Below are positions 1-11,717 of a stretch of DNA of 64,000 nucleotides, piece after piece; within the stretch, counting starts at the first letter, position 1; each line of letters begins with the position of its first letter. Location: NCBI RefSeq assembly GCF_030272615.1, contig NC_081414.1:762545648-762609647 (forward strand), in the 5' to 3' direction. This stretch comes from Cryptomeria japonica. Lineage: Eukaryota > Streptophyta > Pinopsida > Cupressales > Cupressaceae. The notes beneath the pieces are model-generated. The model was not told where the DNA came from, ran no database searches, and worked only from the letters and a program-made list of their open reading frames with translations. The position numbers and the translations under genes are program-made.

Positions 1-1747
1 AAAGTGGTGCTTGGATTCATTTTGATCTCGACTTCGTTTGGGATTTTCACTTTGGAGCCATTCGTGTTCAATTTCACAACCGAGGGTGGAAACCCTCTTG
101 AACTTCGATTTTGGAAATGGGGAAATAAAACCCTCATTAACTTCTAGGGCATCTCTAAATAATGGTTGCATTGGAGCTAAATTGGATGATTTCATTCAAG
201 CTTTAGATTTGCTGGTTGTTTGACAGTTTAAAGAGTGGGCAATTTGATTTGTGAGAAAATATTCAGATATTGTTTTAGACATCTTCTTTGTTGTTTCCCT
301 GCTGGTTAAATAAGTTCAAAGAAGTACTTGTTGCTGTTTATGTGAAGCAACATCATTGGTGAATTCAGAGTTTATCCCTAGTCTTTTAGCTGCATCAAGC
401 CATTATCCAACCATAGCATCCTTACACATCACAAGGGATGATCGTAGCTGTTTAGAGGGAGTTCGTTGGAATTTGATCTCACTAGGGAGTGGTGATCGTT
501 TGGTGGAGTCCCCTCCACTACATATTGCCTGTGGAGAGTCTGTGGAAATTAGAGGATCATTGTACTGCTGTTAGGGGTGCATTGCATCAATTTGTTAATC
601 CATTGCAGCATTCTATTGGCACACTAAGGGGATTGCAGCTGTTAATTCGCCTGATTTTTACCAGTTGCCAGCACTGATCAAGGTTTACAGATGCAGCTGT
701 TCGCCAGCATAAACCATGACATTTGGAGCATACAAAATTGAAACTAGATCAGAACTTGTGAAGCCTCCAACATCATACTATTTGGATTGGCATTAAGTTC
801 TGCCTAAGTGGATTGCAGAGTTGAAGTTATTGGAATTAGGATAAATGTTGATTGCTGCAGAGTTCCTTCACATTGCTGGGTTAAATCACAGTCAAGGTTT
901 GGAGGACATTGGATGCTGATTGCAGACCTGTTACAAGCCACAGCACTATCACTCAGTTACACTTTTTGGCACAGCAATGGTAAAGGCTGCCATCACAGCA
1001 TATACATTTTTCTTGGACTATCATATATTTTGATTCATGGTAAGTGTAGATTACATAAACATCTTGCAGAACATATGGTTTGTAAATCAACTTCTGTTTT
1101 GATGTAATACAAATTTAGATATTCCTATAAGGTTGTTTGAGAAGTTGTTAAGGGTTTGGAGTCACTTGTTTCCATTTTCTAGTTGCCGTTCATTTTCCAC
1201 TAGAGGAAGAGGAAAATTCATTAGATTTATGACCACAGTTCCACGGAGTTTCCTTCAAATGAGCTATAAATCCTTAATTTGGCATCTGACTTTCATGTAG
1301 GAGTGTTTCCTCACATTCCAATTCCCCAACAGAGAAGCAGTATGATACACTGTTGAGTGAGGGTTTGATTTAGATTGCTTCAGTGGATATTGGTGATCAA
1401 TCTCTTAGTGTTAAGCATAGTTGGGGATCAATCAAACCAGCTATGAACCACTGTCCAACAGCTGTTCGTTGGCAAAGCATATTAAAATAAATTTAAGGAA
1501 TATCTCCAGTCTTCATTAAAGTTTACCTTGCCAAGGTTCTGTTTGGTTAGAGAACCACAAAAGGATTTAGATTTGAAGGAAAAAGATGAATGATAGACCT
1601 TTTGCCAATTTTTGTTCATAAACCGTCAGTGAGAAAAGTTATTTAATTTTTTTTTAATCAGTTTGGCCTCTTTGCATCTTATCAGGTACTCAATTCCCTT
1701 GGTCCCATTAACGGGGGATATGTTGTCTATTTATTATTTGAATAAAT
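1..1747. other. Unassigned stretch, no gene recognised
   Basis: Moderately AT-rich sequence. Small open frames exist on both strands but none has recognisable domains, consistent splice signals or codon character. It could be intron of the LMBR1-like gene, whose 5' exons were not found in the window, or intergenic DNA. Confidence 0.4.
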
Positions 1748-1760
1748 AAATGTTCATTTA

Positions 1761-2281
1761 TTCATAATATTTATTATGACATTTAAGTTTGACAAGTTGT
1801 TATTGAATTAGTGTATCGTATTTTGAATTTGTAATATTTATGGTCATTTGTTTAGCATATGTATGATATGTGGATTTTGAACTTATTTCTTTTTTAACTC
1901 TCCATATGTTTATGATTTTTATATGTTTTTTCTAAAGATGTAAAGATGTACCTAAGCCGCCTCCAAAAGTTTCTCGTACTAGCATATTGTACCCATGCGC
2001 CCATACCCATACCTATTCCCATTTGGCAACTTAAATTTTAGTATTGAACTAGTGAGCAATGAATTGAAATATTTATCATTATATTTAAGTTTTGACAAAT
2101 TGAAATCGTATATTGTATAATATTTATGGTAGTTTTGTTTAGCATATGGGTATTTTAAATTTAACTATTTATTTTTGGGTTGCAAATGTGTATATATTTA
2201 TAAATTTTATATGTTTTTTTGTACGAACAATCCAGCTGCCCCTCAAACTTCTGCCGTACGAGTGTACTGTACCCACATACC
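1761..2281. repeat. ~300-bp tandem duplication, second unit split by a solo LTR
   Basis: Two diverged direct copies start near 1761 and 2061. Shared words include ATTTAAGTTTGACAA, GTTTAGCATATG and a pyrimidine-rich tail with GTACCCA and CATACC. The second copy is interrupted at 2281 by the solo LTR and resumes at 6616 with TTGGCAACTTAG, which matches the TTGGCAACTTAA of unit 1. A related tail occurs again near 9037-9070, so this is a dispersed repeat family. Confidence 0.6.
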
Positions 2282-5084
2282 TGTTGACGGGTGTTTTGAC
2301 ACACACTCACCAACAGGCAGGTAGAACATGAAGTATAAATCACCTCTCCTGAAAAGTAATCAATCTCAAAAGACTGACAACTCCAAGGTCTCTATAGTCG
2401 GTTCACGACGGCGTTGGGTAACTTGGCGGTTGACGTAGCTGTACCTGTTAAGGGGCCTGCTGATTCATAACATTCTGATTTATCTGCATAAGTTAGAAAA
2501 CCAAACTAAAACTAAACTAACCAGTGAGAAAAAGAAAATAGAAAAAGAGAAAGGGAATGCAAGAAGATGATACACATTCAACTTGCATTCAATCCAATAA
2601 TTTCAATTAAATCTGGAGGACATTGGAACATTCATACATTAACATGCAAATTATCAATTTAACATATTAACGAAGCTAAATTCGACGGAAGGAAATGTTA
2701 ATCCATATTAGCATTAACATCAATCACCATAAACATGCGCAGATTGAAGCCATGCAAACACAACTCTCTCCAGATTTAGGAAGTTAAACCAGATAAATGA
2801 ATATTAAACATGCATAATATGAAGGAAAACAACTGAAGTAAACAAGAAGTCAAATTTAAAATCATATATTCGCCTTTGAATGAGGATAGTTATTCAGCAG
2901 ATTTGTTACACTGAATGCTTGATTTTTGTTTGCATCAAATTGTTTCCAGCTACCTTAACATGAAAATGCAATGAAAAAGATCTGGAATGACCTTCAGCTA
3001 AGTTCCATAAGTTTTCTAACTCCTAAACTATTTCTAAATCCTCAGAGTCTAGTTTTGAAAAAAGTCTAATTTCAGGGTTGCTAACCCCTTACAATGAGCA
3101 TTTAGCTCAAATTTATAACAATTTTCCCAGAGAATCCCCTCTTTGGAAACTAAAGATTAGCTCCCTGATTTGTGCATGCAAGCACTCCAGAACAAAGGAA
3201 TGTTCCCTTTGAAATTCCAAAATCAACTTCAGTTGTGAATGTAGACAAGTCTCTAGAGTAGAAACTTTCATCTTGATGTTGAGTTCAATTTTGGTTCAAC
3301 TCTAGTTCGACTACATATTGAGTTCTCCAATCTGGGCAACTCTCCCTCTTTTGCTCCAAGTAAACTCCAATTCAACACTTGCCCCACCTACACATTTAAA
3401 AGAATAATAATTAAAACATTTAATTTATTTAAATGTGTAAAAGAAGTCACAAATCCACAATCTTCAAATAAATCCAAGTTAATCTTCAACTGTGAATTCA
3501 AATAGATAATTTAAACTTTATTAAATAAAGTAAAATTCAATAAAGCTCCCCTTTTAAAATATCACTTTAAGTCAACAATCTAGACCCCTATGTAAATACC
3601 ATTAAAGCACAAATAAAATTTACTAAATTTTAAATAATTCAAAATTTAGTACTACTCCCTTTTGATTTTGCCATGGTGGGTCCCATCAAACTTTCCTTGT
3701 TTCCTGTAAAGAGCATCACAAAAGATAATTAATTTATAAACAAAAGTTATAAACTAATTACATAAATTCAAATCCTTGAAAGAAACCAAATTCATTCCAA
3801 AATTAATTACATGGCAAAATATTTTAATGAAAACATTTCAAAGTAAAAAGGAAATACGTGGGACATGAAAACTATGAACTGCTCATAAATTTTTCCTTTG
3901 ATTTAATAAAATTTAACTTGCTTTCACTCTTGGGAAATCATGTTTCATTTTTTTTTACGTGCCCTCAATGCACCTCCTTATCATTGCCCAAATTCGGATT
4001 TTCCAAGATACACAGGTTCTTTCCCTTATCACACTGATTTTGTGTATTATATTTGGTCTAGCTACCAACGACAGACGCCCTAATTAGGGTTTGTTGTTCT
4101 TTCAACTTCCCCACTTCACAGCAATACCCACTTTAATTGCCCTAAAATGGATCGGGCTCTTTATCATATCAGATTTCTTTCATTTGTTTACTCCTGTGCA
4201 AGACTTTATTGAGTCTTTACTTTTCTTCATAGAGATGGCGCCCTCATCGTTTTGTAGTCTCACACCTTAATTGACTAGCATTGTCCTGCGAATTGCTTTT
4301 GACTCTCTTTTTGCCTTGATTCTTTTGTCTAGCTCATCACATATTTTTCATACTGGTATTTTCCATTACTTTGGTATGGGCTTTCTTTTCTTCCAATAGA
4401 TGTATCTTGTGTATGCTAGATTGATTTCAACGCAGAGTCTTTATGTTCAAACCATCTCTTACGCAATGCTTTATTGTTACGTTTCTGAATTCCGATTTGT
4501 TTGTCTATGACTTTGAAGGCAATTGCTCATCTGCTGGGTGCTATTCTACTTCTATTTTTCCCAACCACATTGATTCTAATTGCATTGCTTATTTCCACTG
4601 CTGCCTTTTAAACTATCTTCCATCATATGGCTTCAACACCCCCAAATGCATTAAGAGCAAACTTCCTCCATCATTCTATATTGTGCGCTCTTCCTTTCAT
4701 TGCATTCCCTCAGAGTCTAGGGTTTCGGGCCTTCGAGATCTTGGACTACTCCATGCTTCAATCCTCGTGAGCACCGGAGTCCGGAGTATTGAAGCTATTA
4801 CACTGTTTTCCACATTTCGGATTCTGGTATGCTTTGCTCCACACCTCCGAAGTTTGGGATCCTGGGGTGCTTCCTTTGTATTGTCGGTGAACCTCTTTTG
4901 CCTTCTACTTGCTTTTCACGTTTGAAATCCCTGAGTTTTGCTCTAATTTTGTGAAATCCTCAATCCTCAATCCTTCTTTGCAAAATTTGCAACATCTCTG
5001 TTTCTTTGCGACTTCATCGAGCTAAGATCATCACTGTGCATATCTGCATTATCCTATGACTCCACTCAACTCTTGTTGCGCAAA

Positions 5085-5435
5085 TGGAGTTTCGGGACTC
5101 CGCGTTTTGTAATTTTAGGCTCAACTCCTTATGCATTTCGGGATTTCGGGACTATGGGGTCCCAAGCTCATGAAAATTTTATCTCCTCGGGATCTCAGAG
5201 GTCCGGAGTTCCAGAATCCATTTTTTTTGCTAGGCTTTGTATGCATTATGGATTCCGGGGTTTTGGGTTTTTGGAGTCCAGAGCTTATGAAAATTTTATT
5301 TCCTCGGGACTTCGGAGGTCTCGAGTTCCGGAACACTGCTTTTTTTTTCTTTCACTTCGGGAAGCGGGGTTAGGACTATCAATCTTTTAACATTTCCATG
5401 CCTCCGGAGTTCGGACTCCAGAGGACTTCTTTATT
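5085..5435. repeat. GC-rich palindromic module cluster 1 in the solo LTR
   Basis: Repeated words such as TTTCGGGACTCC, GGTCCGGAGTTCCAG and CCTCCGGAGTTCGG. Two longer direct copies about 110 bp apart (around 5165-5220 and 5278-5338) share GAGCTTATGAAAATTTTAT then CCTCGGGA. Many modules are near-palindromic (CGGAGTTCCGG type). Confidence 0.55.
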
Positions 5436-6144
5436 TGCTGTTTAAAGCACTCAGAGATTAACTTAAAATTTAAACTCAAATTATATTCAAGCCTTTGAAG
5501 TTTTGAATAAAATTTAAATTATGAAGCAATTAAAATTCAAATAAAATGGAATTTCAATTTAAAATTTAAAATTAATATTAATTTTTATTGCAAGCTTAAT
5601 TTTTATTGCGAAGATTAACTTTAAATATTAAAATTTAAACACAAATTTATATTAATATTCTCAATATATTTAAAATTCAAAATGAATTCAAATTTTAACA
5701 TTGTTAAAATCTAAACAACTTTAAATTTTTTTAAATAATCAAAATATCAATATAAATTTCTATCAATTTTAATATTTAATTTTAATCTAAATAAATTTTA
5801 ATTTTCTTTTTATTTATTTATTATTTTTTTTGTAATTTTGTAATTTTTATATTTTTCACAAATATTTGATTTTTTTTGTTATTTTTCAAAGGTTTTTCAA
5901 ATTTTTAATTTATTTTTGACGCCTTTTGATTTTTTTGGTTTTTGTGGATCTTTTATGCTTACGCTAACCTAAACTTATGGAAGACGGAGACAATTGGACA
6001 ACAACAAAGACAATGACAATGACGACGAACAAGAAAATGAACGCACGACGAAGACGAAATGACCAACAAGAGGGTGCACACGTGAAAACGAAGACACATG
6101 AACGACAACGCACGACAAAAACACCAATATGAAGATGCACACAA

Positions 6145-6520
6145 ACGTCTTCGGGGTTCCGGGATCTTGAGGTTCCAGAGGTCAAAAAGAGAACGATCTC
6201 AGAACTTTGGAGTTTCGGAACTCCGAAGAAGGAACAAACAAAACGAAGAGAAAACCCGGGATCCTGGAATTTTGGGATCTCGAGGCTCCAAGAAGCAAAC
6301 ACAGGACTTCAAGACTCCGGGGTTCTAGAGTTCCGAAATCAAAGAGAAATCAATGAAGGGACACTTCAAAATTCTGGAGTTCCGAAGTGTCAAAGCGGAA
6401 AACAACGAAGACTTAGGGGTTTTGGAATCCCGAAACTCCGAAGTGAAACAAAGCAGAAGAAACAGAAGGAACCAAACACACTTCGGGATCCCGGGAACCC
6501 GAGGTTCCCAAGTGCGAACG
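6145..6520. repeat. GC-rich palindromic module cluster 2 in the solo LTR
   Basis: About ten spaced modules of the form CTTCGGGATCCCGGG, GGAGTTTCGGAACTCCGAAG and GGGTTCTAGAGTTCCG, separated by A-rich spacers. They are the same type as the cluster at 5085-5435 and absent from the AT-rich core between them. Confidence 0.55.
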
Positions 6521-7617
6521 AAAAGAAAACAGGACGAAAACAAAGCAAAGCAAAGGCCCCCCCCTAGGTCAAGAAGCGAAAAGTTGGGGTGCGTTATGTA
6601 GGGCATAACAATACCTCTATGCACATTCGATTCCAATTTGGCAACTTAGTTTTCTAGTATGCTAATTAATGAAGATTTTATCTATGGGGTTCAGATGTAA
6701 GGTACTTAATTTCAAACAGGTGCCTCGTGAGTTATTTTACAATTTTTGTGTGCCCAGATGTCCGGGGGTAGGGGGATGGAGATGAAATGTCACCCCATTG
6801 CCCCCCTAGGTAGCACTTCAATAGAAGTCCATACCTGGGATGGCTTTGTAGATGGAAGGACACCCTTGAGGATGTTCCCCTTTGTGGGGGGATGCCTAGG
6901 GACACCCTACTGTCCTGGGGCAGCAAGGGGACCTGCAAATGTCCCTTGATTGTCTTGGGGACATGAGGACATTCACATGTCCTAAAATAAAAAATTACGT
7001 TAATTTGAAAAATAAAAGGTTAAAAAATAAGTCCAAAACCATAACCAAAAACCTTAAAGGAGACCTGAGCAAGACGCCCCACTTAAAAGTCTTAAAAACA
7101 TGCTAGCCCATGCTCTGTTACAATTGCCAAAAGAGGAAGATAAGAAGATGAAGAGTGAGTGATCAGCAGACTGTAGAAATAAGTAATAACAGTCATTTAA
7201 TATATTTTTTTTCTCTGAGGAAAAGCACATGGTGCATGCACCATGAAGGTCCCTCTGTCCTTGGTGCGTTTGGTCCCTCTGTCCTTGGAGCGCCTGATTA
7301 AATTCCATTTATACTTCTGGTTTGTTGATTCAATTTTGATTCTGGGTAATGCTACTATGGCTAGAGTCAAATGATTATAAAATAAATATGATGATCTTAG
7401 TGAAGATGCTTGGATTCCTGACACATGCTGGCACTGCAACTTGTTGTGGATCTCTTTCTCATGTTATATTCTCTAGTGAGCTCCTTAGTTGGGAACATGT
7501 TGAAGCTCCTGACTAATAGCAACAGTATAAAACAGCCCATTCAAAAATTGGTTGTGTTGGTGTATATACTTTAATTCTTTTGATGAATATTGCTGGAACC
7601 TGGCACTCTCTTTTCAG

Positions 7618-7754
7618 GTGATGGCTGGCAGCAAGTTTTTATCATCTTTGAAAACATAACTGCAAAAACGACTCAAGAATTTGCTCATATTGTTTGCAAG
7701 ATGTCTGACATTGAGACATTGGATGGTGCAGAAGATGATCCGACAAAGTCTTAA
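7618..7754 (+). CDS. Possible terminal exon of an unrecognised gene
   Basis: A 3' splice-like sequence (CTCTTTTCAG) at 7608-7617 is followed by 44 coherent codons and a TAA. The reading begins DGWQQVFIIFENITAK and ends ETLDGAEDDPTKS, which looks protein-like (amphipathic, acidic tail), but I do not recognise the family. No partner exon could be joined with confidence. A second exon-like patch with a CAG acceptor lies at about 9427-9556 (VYKVAIEAIVCKKSRLYPID). Both could be remnants of a decayed gene or chance open frames. Confidence 0.2.
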
Positions 7755-9834
7755 TGGTCTGAGTTTTGGTCAATGGCAAAATTTCTACTCAAGATGGGGT
7801 GAAGACATGTTAAGATTCATTGTCTTTAATGCAAAATGTTGTTCAACAGTACAACTTTGTATAAATTTTAAATTCTTAACCCCTATTGTTTACATACATG
7901 ATAAACTGTAACTTCTTTTACTTTTTTTTTTTTTTTCAAACATTAGTAGTTTACTGAATCGGCCTGAAAACTGGTTGTTTCTAGGTACGAGTCATACCAG
8001 AGTTGGTATGTAGTAAAATTGACCATTGGTTCGTTTAGGGTTTGATTTATAGATTCAATGTATTTTTCTGATCTCTAACAGGAAAGTTGAAAACCCTAAA
8101 TGACTGTTGCAGCAATCCGAAACCAGAACCCTGTACCTGTGAATTTTTAAAGGTATAATTTGTGTGACATTCAGTCGCAAATGTGGATTTATCAATTGCT
8201 GGGCGAAGGAATATAGTTGAGTGGAGGCATATGACTCTCTTGTTGAGTGGTGCTATAGTCTACACCAAAAATTTTGGGCTGAGGTTCTCCTCTTTTGATT
8301 GAACCGAACCAGTCCAACAGTGGAAATAACAAATTCTTGAGGGGAAAAATAGCCTTTGTTGTGGGTATGCGACTAGGAACATATTACAAATATTTACGCT
8401 TTATATATATTATAAGTTTATAACATTTTAATTTCATATACATATTAAATATTTAAATATATTATTCTATTATTTTTCAAAATTATATATATAACTGGGA
8501 GCTGCGTCTCCACCCCTTTGAGACGCATCTTGGAGACGGAGACACATATTGGATACTTTTCGTGCACCTAGAGACTTTGTTTTGGGTCGGAGGCCTCACT
8601 TCCGTGTCTCCCCATCTCTTGCCAGGTTTTTGGCCATCTCTTGCGTGTCTCCTCTAGGAAAATGCAAGTTGAAGGACTTAAAACAAAACAAAATCATTGT
8701 TTTCCATCATTTATCCATTGTTGGAAGCATTGAAGATGCCCTAGAGGAGTGAAACACTCCCAAAAGACTACAAAAGTTGCCCCAGGTCGGGTTTGCAAAT
8801 CATGGCAATCATTTGTTTACATTTATTTTCAAAATTTTAAACCCTACAAGAATGGCATTCAATGATATTTTTTGTAAATTATTAAATTATATTTAAAAAA
8901 ATTGGCGTCTCCAAGTACCCTTGTCTCCTTTTTTTGAAAATTAGCTGTATTGGTACTAGTACTAGTCTCCAAAGACTCCAAGTACCCGTCTCTTGGTGAC
9001 CTTGATATATATATATTGCATCATAACTCTGTACCTGTACCCACATCCGTACCAAATTCGGTAACTTTGTTTTTATAGAATAGTTTAATAGGTGTCCCCT
9101 TGCTGTCACAAAATTTGAAAAAATTTCAGTCCTTGAAATTTGGTCAAACACTGATTTCAAGCTACAATATCAGTGAATGCTAATTTCTACCAAATTGCAT
9201 TCATTTCAATTATGAAGCAGCTAAGATCCTTTCCTCTAGAGCTTGCAGAGAACATGGTTGTCTGATAGTGTTTTATTTATAGGTGCACTGATAAGAAGTT
9301 AAAGTAAACTGAGAACAAGCTAATTTTTGTATCCTCTGTATGTGCTAATTTAATTGACCTTGTCCTTAACTTTAAGTGATAATCTTTTTTATGCTGGACA
9401 AAAGTTTTTTTATATTCACATCAGGCAGGTGTATAAAGTTGCCATAGAAGCAATAGTCTGCAAAAAATCAAGATTATACCCGATTGATGCTGAATCTTGG
9501 AGCCAGCCGATTTATTCCCTGGAAAAATCCTGGTTGATGAAAAAATCGTTGACCTAATTTTCAATGACTTTTTGCATTTAAATCATGTTAGAAAACCCCC
9601 AAAATGGCAAAAATGTGAAAAAAATCATTGGAAAAACTTGCCAAACCCTAGAAAAACTCGTCAATTTACTGAATTGCTTAGTAGTAGGGTTGATCCAAGA
9701 CGGAATCAAGGTCAATGTGGAATCAATGTTGAAAAAGTTTATTATTTTCTCCATTTTCGGGGGGTTCATCATTCCCCACACTTCACTTATTCACACCCAT
9801 GAGCTCAACGATCCAACAAAGGCAGAAAGCCCGT

Positions 9835-9910
9835 GAACTCTATGGCCCAGCAGGGGTTTGAACCTTGGTGGCTGCCTCACCGATGGAGTGTTTCTTCCAC
9901 AACACTAAAC
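9835..9910 (-). repeat. Possible tRNA-derived SINE head
   Basis: The minus strand reads GGTTCAAACCC, a good RNA polymerase III B-box match. About 35-40 bases before it is a TAGTGTTGTGGAAG segment that is only a poor A-box. It is followed by a GGGCC-rich segment. No clear 3' tail or target duplication was found. Confidence 0.22.
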
Positions 9911-10237
9911 TTTCGAAGACATATATAATATATAGATATGTGATTTTTAATTTATAATTGACATAGTTAATTTTTGCTCAAATAAAGACTTACAATTCAT
10001 TATGTGAGCAATATATCCAAAGTGCTCCACGAAATAAATCTAAATGACAACAAATAAGCTTACATACTTGTAATATAAGAGCCTACAGCACATAATCATT
10101 AAAATTTGTCTCTACCTAAAATAGTAGTTGCAAGCTAGGTATTGCCAAAACCAGTGGCTTGCTAATCTTTTACTTCAGCTAAATAAATGCCTTTTGTTGA
10201 ATTCTACCCCATATAAAAGGCTTACCAATTGCCATCA

Positions 10238-11284
10238 GGGAATATAAAGCATTGTGACTGTGGAATATGATTTTATAAGCCTTCTCAAATATTGAAATAC
10301 CCCTAGAAAACTCCTCGCCTCAATCACAATGAAAGTGTTGGATCACTTCAAAATGGCTTCCACTTTTACTAAATTCCTAACAATAGCTGGATCTCTGTCT
10401 GATAAATTTTGATCTCAGCTACTTCATTGACTTAGCTAATCTTTTATCTCAGACTTTGAGAACTATTTGGTGTATTTGGTGACTGCCCTTTTAAAATGTT
10501 AAATGAATATTTGCCTATGTAATCAGCAATATGAATATAAAAAACAAAAATCTATTTTCTAAAATTCATGGGTTAAACTCTATTTTTTTCACTCTCTAAA
10601 TCTCTATGCTATGGAAATGCCCTTAAGTTTTAAAAAGTAGTTTGTGTCTATTTTTCTACCTTTTTTAACAATTTTTTAAAATCCAATTTTTTACCCATTT
10701 TTTCAAATAATCTTACTTTTGGTTTGTCGATTTTTTCCCCAAACAATTTTTGTTGCTATGATATAAAGCATTGGAATTGTGGAATATGATTTGATAAGCT
10801 TTCTAAAATATTCAATTCACCCTACAAAACTCCTTGTCTCAATCACAATGAAATTCTTGGATCACTTTAAAATGGCTTCCACTTTTACTATTTGTCTGTT
10901 CACTTTTGATCTCAGTTACTTCATAGACTGAGCTAATATTTGATCTGACTTAGACAACTATTTTGTGTATTTGGTGAGTGCCCTCTTAAAAGGTTAACTG
11001 AATATTTGCCTATGTAATCAGCAATATGAATATAAACAACCAAAAATAATTTTCTACAATTCATGGGTTAAATTCTATTTTAGTTGCTCTTTATATCTCT
11101 ATGCTATAGAAATGCCCTTAAGTTTTCTTTTTTTAAATAGTTTGTCTCTTTTTCTACAGTTTTTTATGTTTTTTTTAAACCTGTTTTTTTTCCAATTTTT
11201 TGCCTATTTTTTCTCGATTTTTTCAAAAAATCTTATACTTTTGGTTTGCCGATTTTTTCTCCAAACGATTTTTGCTACTATGGA
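10238..11284. repeat. ~520-bp tandem duplication
   Basis: Units run about 10238-10760 and 10761-11284. Colinear shared words include ATATAAAGCATTG, CAATCACAATGAAA, AAAATGGCTTCCACTTTTAC, TTTGCCTATGTAATCAGCAA, CTCTATGCTAT.GAAATGCCC and a T-rich end with TTTTGGTTTG.CGATTTTTTC. Divergence is moderate, with small indels. It ends about 430 bp before the first recognised LMBR1-like exon. Confidence 0.75.
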
Positions 11285-11717
11285 CTATAAACCTAATAGT
11301 TTTTGTTTGTGTCATACCCAGGTTATTATGATGAAACACTTGCCCCTTATTAAGGCTCACTCAACATTTAGAAGATGTGTGCAAATCATGAAAGCAAATG
11401 TATCAATAAGTGGAACAATGAACTGATATTTAATGTGTGAGGGATGCTAATGTAATTTAGTGAAGGAAGTTTGTTTCTGTTTATTTCACCGGTTTTAAGC
11501 TCTATATTAATATATTATGTCTTTTGCACTTATTTGAATATTCTTATTAATGGATACAGTTGTCTTGGATGGAACTTGGTTATCTGTTTGTAGCTTTGTG
11601 GTTCGACAATAGAACATTATTATTATATCAATTTGAATTGGTTCATTTGACCATACTTTAATAGTTAGCTATTATCCATCTAATTTGTGAGTTAATAAAT
11701 TTGTTCTCCTCTTTCAG

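Larger units (their letters stand above)
2282..6610. mobile_element. Giant solo LTR (4.3 kb), TSD ATACC
   Basis: The element begins TGTTGACGGG and ends GCATAACA (TGTT...AACA). It is flanked by a perfect 5-bp duplication ATACC at 2277-2281 and 6611-6615. The flanks rejoin into a continuous copy of a neighbouring tandem repeat, which supports clean insertion. There is no internal coding region, primer site or second LTR, so it is a solo LTR. The interior has an AT-rich core (about 5440-5940) between two clusters of GC-rich short palindromic modules. Minus orientation is slightly favoured because the only plausible TATA near an end lies on that strand (about 3110), but this is weak. Confidence 0.83.
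6616..11717. other. Long stretch of dispersed repeats, no confirmed gene
   Basis: Contains a GC-rich segment with many GGGGAC words (about 6740-6980), AT-rich tracts (8400-8500), a segment rich in GAGACGC/GTCTCC words (8509-8650), a tail related to the 1761-2281 repeat (about 9030-9070), and the features listed separately. It is probably intron or 5' flank of the LMBR1-like gene. The exon that must precede 11718 in that gene was not found here. Confidence 0.45.

Noticed and set aside
4443-4925. 160-codon open frame in the solo LTR
   Set aside because: No domains, lies wholly inside a solo LTR, composition like its non-coding surroundings.
9835-9910. Functional tRNA gene
   Set aside because: Only the B-box is good; no cloverleaf, anticodon stem or acceptor pairing can be drawn.
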